Assembly: GCA_032871835.1 (NCBI GenBank)
Contig: CM065303.1
Coordinates: 55,838,597 to 55,902,596, forward strand
DNA length: 64,000 nt
Direction of reading: 5' to 3'
Source: Dipteronia dyeriana
Taxonomy: Eukaryota; Streptophyta; Magnoliopsida; Sapindales; Sapindaceae
The position numbers and the translations under genes are program-made. Of this stretch, positions 35,735-46,786 are shown piece by piece. The number at the start of each line of letters is the position of its first letter. Positions within the stretch are counted from its first letter, which is position 1. Under the pieces are notes generated by a model that saw only the letters and a program-made list of their open reading frames with translations, was not told the DNA's origin and ran no database searches.

Positions 35735-38700
35735 TCAAATCTCAAAACCCGCCAAATGGAACGCTGAAAAAATTGATTGATGAGTTCTCCAGTATGGTAA
35801 ACTAACTAGTATTTCTTTATGTAACTTGCTGATATAATCTCCCCATGCAGTCACTGCAGCAGAAAAAATGGCCCAATCCAAGGCATGCTGCTCATTCACC
35901 CCGTTTGTCACACTATGGAAGACTCTCTCTGCCTGTCGACCATCCTTTACGAAAAATGACTTCAGGCGCCTGATTTTCTCCCGCTGTGAGTGTGATAAAG
36001 ACATCACCTTGCCAGCTTCTAAATCAACTTTGGAAGTTTGGTATTCCGCAGCTTTCCAATGGAAAAACTGCACTACCTATTCGGGATTACAAAACGATTC
36101 AGGTCATAATTGCATAGTATGTACTTGATACAAGTTTTCATTCAAGAGTAATCGGTAAAACTTTTTGGTTGGGATAGTAAAACAACTGCATTATTACAGG
36201 TTGAAATAGAAATAGAGAACAGTGAACATGGTGTTAAGCAGTGTACAGAACTATGTTCATAGTGTTGAGTGATTAAATACTTCAGAAGGAATCTGAACAG
36301 GACAAATCATGCATCAACAAACATGAACATAAGTTGCAATCCGCATATCATACCACCACAGATGAAAACTCCCAAGATTTAACCTATTCAAAAAGTGCTC
36401 CAAATACATTCCTGAACTTGTGAATTTGAAATGTCTTATTTTACATTTTGAATTCTTTTGGTAAGGTACATTGGTTTGTTATTTGTTAATCCCTTATAGG
36501 GGAAAGGGAAGTGGTAACAATTAATCCAGATCATGCTGCTCCCAGTGAAATTTAATTACAAGTACTAATCACAAATCTCTCTCTATAACATGGGGACAAA
36601 TGGTGATATAAACGGAAGAAACACAATTGCCCTTCTAGTGCTTTAAGTCAATAATAACCCAATCTTCTAAATATCGACAACATATGATGAAGGGAGAATA
36701 GTGAAAATACCTGAAGTGCATGCAAGATGTTGGCAAATTCTTGGTAGAACAACTCATCTCCCCTAGCTAATTGCAATGGCTCCATAGGCAGTTCAGAGAA
36801 ATCTGAGAAACTGCTCATCTCTTGAGAACAATAAACATCATAACCAAGAACATGCAGTCTTGCCCAACATATGTCAAATCCTGATTCTTCAAGAGAGGCT
36901 TGGTTCAAAGAAAACCAATACATATTACTGGATGCTGGCAGAGGTAGGCATGAATGATAGACGTTATCTGATTTATGTGGAAGGTTTTTTGAGAGAGCAG
37001 AAATAAGTTTAGCATCCTCATCATGACAACTATCACGACTGAACCATAATGTTAGTGTTAGTCTTTCCCCATCCGTAACCTGAAAATCAATTGGCTCAGA
37101 ATGTAAAAACTTTCCTAAGTTATTGAGCAACATAGTCCATTATGTTTTGAGCTAACGAAAACCGAATTGATTGGAATGTTATTTATTAGAGAGTTGACCG
37201 GATATGCCCATCATTGTTTGTGATCAATGTTGGTCTGGGCTTAGTGCACCTTAAGTACACTATTATAGTGTATGATTCAGTGTGAGCTATTTTATATGTG
37301 TGGACCTAGTTATGGATCCTTTTGGTGTTTAAATCTCATTAGGATTGTGAATCCTATATAGGTTAGGATTCAAGTAAGTAACAGTATATAGAGGGGGTCT
37401 CTACTCTCACTCACGTGTCACATACGTGATTCAGAATACGGTTGCCTTCCCATTAGGCAATTTGAGAAAGGTGAGAAGAGAGTTTAAGACTCTCTTATTT
37501 CTAACTTTGTTTAATGATTTCAAATTGTTCTAAGGTTATGGTATGATGGTTTCCCTGTTTCCAGGTACATTATTCGTACTTACATATTCAATACGGGTAA
37601 TTTGGCTCAGAATACCATGAGATTCCTAAAAAAGCTGTCATAAAGCAGATGATCCAAGACTGCAACACTATCTGGTAAATCTTAACTAATTATACTAACA
37701 GTAGATTATTGTTTTAAGGAATAACTAATAGTAAAATGCTTGCTCATTACAGTAAGTTTGTGTGGGTACCCTTGGTCAAGAATGAGGCTCAAGACACTAA
37801 CTAAGCATTCTCCTTTTCTAAATTATAGCGGGTTTGAATATTAAAAAAAAATCAATACATTTATGAAGTTTCATCTCATCGTCATCATATGCCCCAGCAT
37901 GCAATGATTTGGAGGCAATTGATAGCAAACCACAAAAAAAATTGTCTGAATTCTGAAAGTAAGGAAGATAGAACATAATGATAGAAAATATACAAGTATA
38001 CAACAAGAGAAAGAGACCACTAACCTCATCAACAGAATGAATATTGAGGCTGTCAGCTGTGTACATCACAACATCCTGATAAAAAGTTAATTCAATGAGT
38101 ATAAATCCAATATCTCTAGAACTTACATAACAAGTACCAAAATACTGAAATGATTACTAGATGATAGAAGACTTAACAACTAAACAAAAGTTTGACATAA
38201 TTGTAAAAGTATTTCATTATCAATATATAACCTGCCATAATGTGTCTACTTTATCAAGAAGTTTTATATCTGCATATCCATATCATATTTTATACACATT
38301 TTGAACACATGATTATACCAGAAAATGAAACCCTTTTTCAGTACTCATTTCTGTTTTATTTACACACTTATAGAAAGATGTTAAAAAACCATTTAATGGC
38401 AGCACTTACTCCAGCCAATGGTGCAATAGTTTTTGGTTCCCCGTCCTGGAAGTTAAAAAGTCCTCCTTTGAAATCCTTTTCATAACTATTCAAATAACAT
38501 ACTGCCTTTTTAACACCAGAAACATGAAAACTGTCAGCAGGAATAGCCAAGGCATGTATAGAACAATGACAGTGATATCATACATTGGTATATGAATAAA
38601 CTCCATATACAGTAGAGAGATATTTGAGGCAAGTTACCAAGGAAAAAAAAAGGAGGTAAGATGTAATTTCAGCAGAGTCCTCAAAACAATAGTTTATGAA

Positions 38701-39934
38701 ATCACATATACCAGCTATATCTGAACTGAAATATCAGATATCCATAGTATATGAAAAGAGACTCTACTTAGTACTTCCATAACACTTCAGCAGAGTGCCA
38801 GAAAGCATACTTTATTTTTGCAAATTGCAATACAACTCAAACAGATTATTGGAGTATACAATTTATTCTAATTTGAAAAAAAAAAAAACTAAAATAGTGA
38901 CATATTATCAAAATCACACCCAAAAGTATCAATATTTTGCTCTCTTCGTTGCCGAATTCATAGTATGTAATACTATTTAAACTCGAAGAGTTTGGTAGTT
39001 AAATCTTAATGAGGATCAATAATTCTAAGAGTTATCTCCTATAGTTAACAGCACAATCATTACTTCATTATTAGTTTAGTACCCTTCACAGTACATATCA
39101 CAAGTTGCAACAACTTTTGCAAATAAGCACTGCTACAGCATGCATTATATGATCAGCTTTTTGTAAGTTTGATTTGAATTTTATAGATTGTAATCTTTTA
39201 AAATAAGTATGTATTTTCGGAAATCAGTATCTCTATTTTCGTTTCCATCAAATACATGTGCATTTACAAATTTCCACTCATTCTCCTGATATAAAAAATA
39301 CAAAGGTAAGCAACAAAAAACATTCACGTACCGTGAAATCCCGTTGTTTGAGATAGGGTCTGTTGTCATCACTGTGCCATCCAATGCTTGCACCACTGGT
39401 CCAGCTGATAATTGATATAAACTAGAAAGTCATTTTAAGTGATAAACAAAGAAAAAATGAAGGCAAAATTGCAATGAAAATGAATGTGAGTAGTGAGTAG
39501 GTAGTAATAAAGCAGGAACCTGATTAAGCCAGTGAATTCAATAACAAGCTCATAGTGGCAATCGAAAAAGTCCTCAAGCTTCTCTTTCAACCTCTCTGCA
39601 ATTAAAATGAAAAGAGTAGAGAAAAGAAAAGAAAAGAGGAGATTTGATATAAGGTTAAATTAGGAAGAAAACCTCTGATGGGAACGAAAGGCATGATGAA
39701 GTGAGAAGAATTGGTGGCGACGAGATGAGAGAGAGTTGTGGAGAAGACATTGGGTCTGTACCCGACTGTGCTGCAGCTCTTGTGGATCAACTCCAGTTCC
39801 TGTCAATATAATTCATTCAAACCCTAGCAATTCTTAAACCGAATAAATTTATTTATTAGACGACGACTGACCTTGCACTCTTCCATGCTTAGGAAGTTGT
39901 TCAGTATCAGTCTCGGATGTTCGTTGTCCGCCAT
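35735..39934 (-). CDS. 2-oxoglutarate/Fe(II) oxygenase, prolyl 3-hydroxylase-like
   Basis: Predicted to hydroxylate a protein substrate using 2-oxoglutarate, O2 and Fe(II). Plant members resemble animal prolyl 3-hydroxylases, but their substrate is not known to me. Minus-strand exons: 39934-39872, 39799-39673, 39595-39520, 39404-39332, 38505-38410, 38075-38025, 37079-36711 and 36076-35735; total 1197 nt, 398 aa. The dioxygenase core has GWHSDDNRPYLKQRDF (Fe ligands His99, Asp101), AVCYLNSYEKDFKGGLF, ADSLNIHSVDE (His158) and TDGERLTLTLWFSRD (2OG-binding Arg168, ten residues after the His). The C-terminal part (HALQVVQFFHWKA) is conserved family sequence without a known domain. Exon 5 needs an unusual acceptor (GTTAAAAAG|GCAGT) to give the expected RDFT-AVCYL join; other borders are regular. 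Confidence 0.9.
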
Positions 39935-39984
39935 TTTCATGTTTTTGAGATGTACGGATATTGCCACCCTTCAGATTTTGCCAA

Positions 39985-40300
39985 GAATAGAAAAATTAAT
40001 TATGTCTTTCTTCTGGCTTTTCTTGATCGTGGCCGAATTTTTCCAGTTGAAAAACACGACTTGTTTAAGCCCGTGACGTCATATAACGAGGAAGTTCGGA
40101 TGGTATAAATCAAAAATTAAATTCAAGAGTTAACCTTAATCCGACCTTTTATTTATTCTTACACTGTTTTAATGTCACTTAAAAATTATATTAAAAATGT
40201 TTTATTTTTGTTTAATCTCGTACACTACGCCATTGGTATTATAAGCCCTAGAGTCGTAGATAAAAATAAATAAGAACACAAGTACACAACCACAGTCTAC
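39985..40300. repeat. Copy of the 54-kb palindrome arm
   Basis: Segments GGCTTTTCTTGA, GTGGCCGAATTTT, GGTATAAATC, AAATTCAAGAGTTAA, GTTTTAATGTCACTTAAAAA and TAGAGTCG follow in the same order as in 54380-54750. This makes it a diverged copy of one arm of the palindrome there. It lies just upstream of the oxygenase start and is interrupted on the right by the LTR retrotransposon at 40301. Confidence 0.55.
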
Positions 40301-40616
40301 TGTCACGGGCCGCAAGCTGTCAAGCCCAGGAGCCTAACAAAGGCCACAACTATGCCAAACTCTTGAAAGATTCTAGAGACTTCTCCACAATTCCAGCATT
40401 GGTCAAGCTTCTGTAAGTCTCTAGCAACCCAACCCTCTCTACACCATTCTTATATTTAGCTAGATGGTTGTAGAATAATCTAGAACCTTGTAAAGGCATG
40501 TAAATACATGTAGAGTATTCTAGCTAGGTGTAGAATATTCTGAAGACTTAATCTCCTTTATTAGACTAGATTAATCTAGAACATCCCTTAAGGAGGTGGC
40601 TCACCTATAAATAGCC

Positions 40617-40658
<42 letters not shown>

Positions 40659-40875
40659 ATTTGTAAATCATCCTAGAAACTCAAGCATTCTAGTATCCAA
40701 GCCAAGAATACTCAAAGCATTGTAAAGCTTCCTTCATAGCAATACAATCTTTGTTTTCCATTCAAGCTCTTCTACTCTTTCAAATCTCTCTATTGTAAGG
40801 CTTACTTAGCAACATTCTCATAGAATTTGCCTAAGTGCCGCACAGGTGTGCTGCGCAAACTCTAAGCCCGTGACA
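40301..40875 (+). repeat. 5' LTR
   Basis: 575 bp from TGTCACGGGCC to CCCGTGACA. It contains CTATAAATAG (a TATA box) directly before a 38-base poly-C run, so U3 should end near there. Apart from poly-C length it is collinear with the 3' LTR. Confidence 0.95.
40619..40656 (+). repeat. Poly-C tract, 38 bases
   Basis: An uninterrupted run of C directly follows TATAAATAGCCAA in the 5' LTR. The same place in the 3' LTR has 17 C (43212-43228). The 21-base difference accounts for the whole length difference between the LTRs. Confidence 0.97.
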
Positions 40876-40877
40876 GT

Positions 40878-40889
40878 TGGTATCAGAGC
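40878..40889 (+). other. Primer-binding site, tRNA-iMet type
   Basis: TGGTATCAGAGC lies two bases after the 5' LTR and is complementary to the 3' end of plant initiator methionine tRNA, the usual minus-strand primer. Confidence 0.92.
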
Positions 40890-40919
40890 CTGGTTAAGCA
40901 ACCACAGCTAGCACGAGTC

Positions 40920-43052
40920 ATGGCCTCCGATAGCGAAGTTGCTGCTATAGTGGAAGAGCAAGCGCATGGTCGTGGCGAGCAACGCACCCGCACCAAGCGT
41001 AACAAGTCCAAGGGTCCGTCCATGGACGCTTTGGAATCTCGTGTGGATGTCCACGATGAAGCCCTTTCCGAAATGCAAACCACCTTGAGCACTGTGGTCG
41101 ACCATCTCGATGGCCTAGAAACTAATTATGCCATAATAGCTCAGGCGACCAAGGCAATGCTACAAGAGTTCCAGAAGGGCATTCGGGAGGAAATCTGCCA
41201 ATTTACTGAAGAAATCCGCAACACTCGCACCTTCGTCGAGCAAGAGTTACGTGCCATTCGAGTCGAGATGGATGAAGTTCGCACCGAATGGACTTCGTTC
41301 AAAAACAACCCAACTTATGGCAATGGTGCCTTCGCTAGCACGAGTACATGGGGCGCCATCCAAATCCCTAAGCCATCCACATTCAACGGCAATCGTAACG
41401 CCATGGAAGTGGAAAACTTCCTCTTCGGCCTAGAACAATACTTTGAGGCCAAGGGAGTTAGGGATGACATTACACGGATCACCAATGCTCTCACCTTCCT
41501 TCGGGATTCTGCTCAACTATGGTGGCGACGCAAGCATGGTGATACTATCCACCCCATCCGCACATGGGAAAACTTCAAACGAGAACTCAAGAGGCAGTTC
41601 TCGCCAACCAATGCCGATAAGGATGCCCGTAGCCGCCTTCGTCGCCTCAAGCAGTCTGGATCCATCCATGACTACATCAAGGAGTTCTCTACCTTAATCC
41701 TCGAGATCGAAGATATGTCCGATAAATACAAACTATTCCTCTTCATGGACGGTCTCAAGGAATGGGCGAGAGTGGAGCTAGAAAGGCAGAACGTGCAAGA
41801 CATTGATGCAGCCATCGCCGCCGCAGAATCCCTTGCCGACCTCACCAAGACAAAGGAAATGACCGACAACCATGAAAAAGGTGGGGGAGACGAGTCTAAA
41901 GACCACAATCGCAAGAGCGAAGGACCAAACAGAACTCCCAATGGCGATAACCGGCGTGACAACGCCAATGGAGGCAAACCCGTTTTGATCAAGCCGAAGA
42001 ATCCATGCTTCATTTGTGATGGGCCACATTGGGTACGTGACTGCCCAAAGCGAAAGATGCTCAATGCCATGGTTACCCAACTAGAAGAAACTAAGGCAAT
42101 TGAGCCCCAAGGAAGCATGAGTTCTCTCCAACAGCTTTATGCACTCAAAGGGCAACCCGTGCCTCCTACACTTACCAAAGGCCTCATGTTCGTGAACGCC
42201 ACTATCAAAGGCAAACCAGTTCGTGCAATGCTAGACACCGGGGCAACGCACAACTTTATCTCAACAGACGAAGCCAAACGACTTGGTCTTCGCATCACCA
42301 ATGGTGAATACGCCATCATTAAAGCTGCCAACTCTCCGGCCAAGCAAATCAATGGCACAACAAAAGACGTCATTGTCCACCTAGGCTCATGGAGTGGAAA
42401 GCTCGACTTCTCGGTGGTTCCCTTAGATGACTACCAAGTGGTGCTAGGCATGGCGTTCTTTGAGCAAGCCAACGCTTTCCCCCTACCCGCTGTGAACTCA
42501 CTTAGCATTCTTAACGGGGGCAAGGCACTCACCATCCCGGTGGGACGCATACCACAGCCATGTAGGATGCTATCCACCGTACGGCTCGAGGAGACACCAA
42601 TTTCTCCCACTTCTCCACAGAACCAGCCGATTGTAGGCATTCGAAGGAGTAAGAAGCGCACAAGCCATGGGAAGCGATCGAAGGCACCGAGAGAAGGCAC
42701 CCAAGATGCTGGATCACCTTCGAAACCTAGCCAGCCCACTTGCGTCGAGCTAAGGATGCGAGACTCGAATTCCGTCTCTCAAGGGAGGCTTTCCAAGCCG
42801 AAGGCCTTCCACAGGAATGAACCAACTTTTGGCCAACTCCAACATACTCAGCGCCCACGCAACGAGGACGTTGCGAACTTAGGTGGGGGAGGATGTCACG
42901 GGCCGCAAGCTGTCAAGCCCAGGAGCCTAACAAAGGCCACAACTATGCCAAACTCTTGGAAGATTCTAGAGACTTCTCCACAATTCCAGCATTGGTCAAG
43001 CTTCTGGAAGTCTCTAGCAACCCAACCTTCTCTACACCATTCTTGTATTTAG
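40920..43052 (+). CDS. Gag-protease polyprotein of the LTR retrotransposon
   Basis: A single intact 710-codon ORF. Residues ~40-145 look like coiled coil. Next comes a Ty3-type capsid/retrotransposon-gag region (IPKPSTFNGN, LRDSAQLWWRRK, LKRQFSP, SGSIHDYIKEFSTL). A charged linker leads to a zinc knuckle CFICDGPHWVRDC (Cys363, Cys366, His370, Cys375), spaced C-x2-C-x3-H-x4-C rather than the commoner x4. A retropepsin domain follows with active site LDTGA (Asp439) and a VVLGM segment. The remaining ~170 residues are basic and low-complexity. The stop lies inside the 3' LTR, about 155 bp past its start. The ATG is the first after the primer-binding site. No pol domains follow in any frame. Confidence 0.92.
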   Translation: MASDSEVAAIVEEQAHGRGEQRTRTKRNKSKGPSMDALESRVDVHDEALSEMQTTLSTVVDHLDGLETNYAIIAQATKAMLQEFQKGIREEICQFTEEIRNTRTFVEQELRAIRVEMDEVRTEWTSFKNNPTYGNGAFASTSTWGAIQIPKPSTFNGNRNAMEVENFLFGLEQYFEAKGVRDDITRITNALTFLRDSAQLWWRRKHGDTIHPIRTWENFKRELKRQFSPTNADKDARSRLRRLKQSGSIHDYIKEFSTLILEIEDMSDKYKLFLFMDGLKEWARVELERQNVQDIDAAIAAAESLADLTKTKEMTDNHEKGGGDESKDHNRKSEGPNRTPNGDNRRDNANGGKPVLIKPKNPCFICDGPHWVRDCPKRKMLNAMVTQLEETKAIEPQGSMSSLQQLYALKGQPVPPTLTKGLMFVNATIKGKPVRAMLDTGATHNFISTDEAKRLGLRITNGEYAIIKAANSPAKQINGTTKDVIVHLGSWSGKLDFSVVPLDDYQVVLGMAFFEQANAFPLPAVNSLSILNGGKALTIPVGRIPQPCRMLSTVRLEETPISPTSPQNQPIVGIRRSKKRTSHGKRSKAPREGTQDAGSPSKPSQPTCVELRMRDSNSVSQGRLSKPKAFHRNEPTFGQLQHTQRPRNEDVANLGGGGCHGPQAVKPRSLTKATTMPNSWKILETSPQFQHWSSFWKSLATQPSLHHSCI
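42881..42893 (+). other. Polypurine tract
   Basis: AGGTGGGGGAGGA lies immediately before the 3' LTR and would prime plus-strand synthesis. It sits inside the Gag-protease ORF, so it is also translated. Confidence 0.85.
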
Positions 43053-43447
43053 CTAGATGGTTGTAGAATAATCTAGAACCTTGTAAAGGCATGTAAATAC
43101 ATGTAGAGTATTCTAGCTAGGTGTAGAATATTCTGGAGACTTGATCTCCTTTATTAGACTAGATTAATCTAAAACATTCCTTAAGGAGGTGGCTCACCTA
43201 TAAATAGCCAACCCCCCCCCCCCCCCCCTCATTTGTAAATCATCCTAGAAACTCAAGCATTCTAGTATCCAAGCCAAGAGTACTCAAAGCATTGTAAAGC
43301 TTCCTTCATAGCAATACAATCTTTGTTTTCCATTCAAGCTCTTATACTCTTTCAAATCTCTCTCTTGTAAGGCTTACTTAGCAACATTCTCATAGAATTT
43401 GCCTAAGTGCCGCACGGGTGTGCTGCGCAAACTCTAAGCCCGTGACA
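42894..43447 (+). repeat. 3' LTR
   Basis: 554 bp, starting TGTCACGG and ending CCGTGACA, collinear with the 5' LTR except for the shorter poly-C tract and scattered transitions. The Gag-protease stop codon (43050-43052) lies within it. Confidence 0.95.
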
Positions 43448-43733
43448 CTACGGTCCACACTTTGCACTCTCAGCAAACAACTTTTCCATCAAAATCACTT
43501 ATCCAGGCATCCATATCTCCTGCAGCCCTACTGTCTTCAAGTTTCATCACTCAAGTTTTGAATCACATTGTTGTTTCCTACGGTTAAAATCGATTTAGTA
43601 TACATTCAATTAAAATTAAATAGCAATAAATTCATGAGTACGAAATTAGCTTACCTTCACAATCATCATCAAATGTAGAAGCTCCACATTTGCAATATAA
43701 TGTGTGATAAGCATTAGAAAATGACGAACCAAA

Positions 43734-44008
43734 TGAAGGGATAAGAAGAAAGTTAGAGAGAAATAATATTGAGACATATTCTATTAATTCTCAGATTTAT
43801 ATATATATATAGCAATGAAGAAACTCATATATGGAAGACATAAAAGTCATCCTAATTCTAAGGAGTGAATCGTGACAATTACAATATATTATACAATCAA
43901 AATTATACAGTCAATCTCCTACAAATTAATGTGAGATTGAGAATCACTAATTACTTAAATTAAGCTTGATTATCTATGGGAGGATCTTTTTTATCTTCAT
44001 TCCTAATA
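43734..44008 (-). repeat. Copia 3' LTR
   Basis: 275 bp, collinear with the right LTR on both sides of the MITE (ATATTCTATTAATTC..., TCATCCTAATTCTAAGGAG, ACAGTCAATCTCCTACA, then GAATCACTAATTAC). Confidence 0.85.
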
Positions 44009-46584
44009 TGCCCCCGCAAGATGGTGCTCACATTGGAGACACCAATCTTGGATCGCATAACAGAAAAACGATTCTTACTTAGTGGCTTTGTTAGGATGTC
44101 TGCAAGTTGATCATGGGTGGAAACATGAGCCTCATGTAACAAACCATTACTCACTTTATCACGCACAAAATGATAGTCAAGTGCAACATGCTTCATTCTT
44201 GAAAGAAAAACTGGATTGGCACATAGATAAGTGGCTCCAAGATTGTCACAGAAAATGGTTGGAGGATACAAAATATTAACACCAAGTTCAAACAAAAGAT
44301 TTGACACCCAAGTTAATTCTGTAGTCGTAGATGCAACAGCCCTTTACTCAGCTTCGGTGGAGGATCTAGCAACAATGTGTTGCTTTTTCGAACACCATAA
44401 AATGGGATTGCCACCAAGGTAAACAACATAGGCAGTGGTTGAGGTGTAGTCATGTCTGTTACCTACTCAGTCGGCATCGAAAAAAGCTTCAAGATACAAT
44501 GATTGATGTTGTCGTAAATGAAGACCAAAGTAAATTGTTGATTTGAGATATCGAAGAAGCCGTTTTGATGCAGACCAATGTGTTTGACTAGGTGCATGCA
44601 TAAATTATGCCAAGTTATTTGCGGAGAATGAGATGTCCGGTTGAGTAAGTGCCATGTATTGCAAGGCACCTGTAAGGCTTTGATATTGCTTCGAATCGGT
44701 GGAAGAAGAGCCATCTTTGAGAACCAGTTTAGTTGATGTAGGCAAGGGAGTAGTGGACTCCTTGGCACCAGCCATGTTATGGCGATCGAGCAACTCTCTC
44801 ACATATTTATGTTGAGATAAAAACAAGCCCTCTGATGTTGGAATAATTTCAATTCCAAGGAAAAAATTAAGAGCTCCAAGATCCTTTATAGAAAACCGAT
44901 TCGTCAATGCATGAATGAACCTGTGTATAACAGACTTAGAGTTACCTGTCATCAACATAAACCAAAAAATACATTGTGAGAGAATTCACGTTATAAATAA
45001 AAGGAGAAGCATCCGATTTCGAATTAACAAAGCCATATGAGATGAGAAAACTTTTTAGCTCCGTATGCCAAACACGTGGTGCTTGTTTTAACCAATAGAT
45101 TGCCTTGTGTAAATGACACAAATGCTTAGGTTGTAGGTTGTCAATAAAGCCATATGGCTGAGCCACATAAACTTCCTCTGTTAAGGATCCATGAAGAAAT
45201 TTGTTATTTATGTCCAATTGGTGAATTCCCCATCCTCTACTTAGAGCAATAGAAAGCACAATTCTAATAGTTGTAAGCTTAACAACCAGACTAAATGTAT
45301 CAGGATAGTTAATCCCCGAGTGTTGGTGAAACCCTTTAGCAACTAAATGTGCTTTATAACGGGCAATACTTCTATCAACATTTAGTTTAATCCGGAATAC
45401 CCATTTGTGACCCGCAACATTATGATGAGAACTAGGAGGAACCAATTTCCATGTTGCATTATAAGAGCAGTAAACTCATGAATCATGGCAGCTTGCCACC
45501 TTGGATCATTTATGGCTTGTGTGACATTTGTAGGTTCTAGAGATGGTGGCAATGGATGTTTGGTTGTCAGGTTTAACAATTTGGGTTTGAAAATATTGTT
45601 TTGAGATCTGGTTATCATTGGGTGAATTCGGGTATGAGGTTGGATGGGAGGGGCCTCATACTGAATTTGTTGTGTGGAAAGGGAAGTAGAAAGCGATTCA
45701 CACTTTGAAGATATCTCTTGGTCGCGTGGTGTAGCATAATTTGTATTTACTGCAAGTGCGTCTTCTACATGCACAGAAGCAGACTCATGTGACTCGTGTG
45801 ATACTTCAGTGGGTCTAGGAATATATGACTCAGTTTGTAAGGGTGACATGCTCGATGGAACAATAAAGTGTGTTGGACTCAAACTAATGAGAGATTTGGA
45901 GCATGAAGTCCATATCGGTAGGAGAGACTCGAGAGATTGGGGTTGAGGTGAGCCATGCGAATTAAAGAGAAATTGAGTCTCAACAAATTGTACATGCCGA
46001 GACAAATATATTTTACTTGTCTTTTGATCAAGACATTTGTAGGCATTGTGAGATGTGGAATAACCAATAAAAATTCATGGTTTTGATCGTGGTTCAAGTT
46101 TATGAGAAGTGTAAGGACGTAACCATAGATAACAAAGACACCCGAAAGTGCAAAGTTTAGAGTAATTTGGTGATTTATTGAAAACTGACTCAAATGGTGA
46201 CTTGTATTCCAATATAGGTGTTGGAAGTCTGTTGATTAGGTAACATGTTGTAAGAAATGCAGGCGACCAATATGTGAGAGGTGAAGAGGTTGTGTAAAGA
46301 AGAGCAAGATCAGTTTTGACAACATGTCAATGTCTTCGCTCAATAAAAGAAACATGTTGAGGAGTATATGGTGGACTAATAAGATGTTGAACCTCTTGTT
46401 GTTAAAAAAAAATGAATGAAGATCAAGATTGGTAAGGTTGGGGGTGCAACAGAGGTGACAACAACTTGATTTTGGGTGCTAACAGAGTTTGCATTAGACT
46501 CGGAATTTTGAACCATGATGAATCTTGGCAACTAAATCAGTACAAAAAAAAACAACTCGAGGGAGCCAATTGGCTTTGATACCA
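44009..46584 (-). pseudogene. Copia polyprotein remnant (integrase end, RT, RNase H)
   Basis: On the minus strand a short Gag-like start (MVQNSESNANSVSTQNQ, about 46516) runs almost directly into the C-terminal part of integrase (46193-45879, NKSPNYSKLCTFGCLCYLWL in a shifted frame). Most of gag, protease and the integrase core are therefore deleted. Reverse transcriptase follows (45445-44942: NVAGHKWVFRIKLNVDRSIA, QLDINNKFLHGSL, FLVYVDD). The frame shifts exactly after YVDD and resumes as MLMTGNSK (44958), consistent with a small deletion between GTTGATGA repeats at the catalytic motif. The RT end and RNase H follow (NRFSIKDLGALNFFLGIEI, then [20 protein letters not shown] and [12 protein letters not shown] to 43960). 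Stops and shifts make it inactive. Confidence 0.88.
46573..46584 (-). other. Copia primer-binding site
   Basis: On the minus strand TGGTATCAAAGC directly abuts the end of the 5' LTR, one base different from the Gag-protease element's site. It matches initiator methionine tRNA and fixes the LTR edge at 46585. Confidence 0.85.
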
Positions 46585-46786
46585 TGAAAAGATAAGAAGA
46601 AAGTTTGAGGGAAATAACATTGAGACATATTCTATTAATTCACAGATTTACATATATATTATATATACAACAATGCAGAAACTCATATATGGAAGACATA
46701 AAAGTCATCCTAATTCTAAGGAGTGAATCATGACAATTACAAGATATTGTGCAATCAAAATTATACAGTCAATCTCCTACAATTTA

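Larger units (their letters stand above)
40301..43447 (+). mobile_element. LTR retrotransposon with Gag-protease only (TR-GAG-like)
   Basis: Two directly repeated LTRs (575 and 554 bp, both TGTCACGG...CCGTGACA) flank a 2-kb interior. The interior has a primer-binding site, one long ORF and a polypurine tract. CTAC occurs on both outer sides (40297-40300 and 43448-43451), a probable 4-bp target duplication. No reverse transcriptase, RNase H or integrase is present, so movement would need enzymes from another element. The LTRs differ by about a dozen substitutions by eye plus a poly-C length change, indicating recent insertion. Its G/C content is visibly higher than its surroundings. Confidence 0.93.

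Noticed and set aside
39181..39396. Minus-strand open frame overlapping oxygenase exon 4 and continuing into intron 4 (ENEWKFVNAHVFDG)
   Set aside because: A splice acceptor exists nearby, but the peptide does not fit the dioxygenase fold at this position; joining exon 4 directly to the AVCYLN exon gives the expected family sequence.
40883..42739. Long antisense open frames under the Gag-protease ORF
   Set aside because: They are shadows of a G/C-richer coding strand with few stop-complement codons; no homology.
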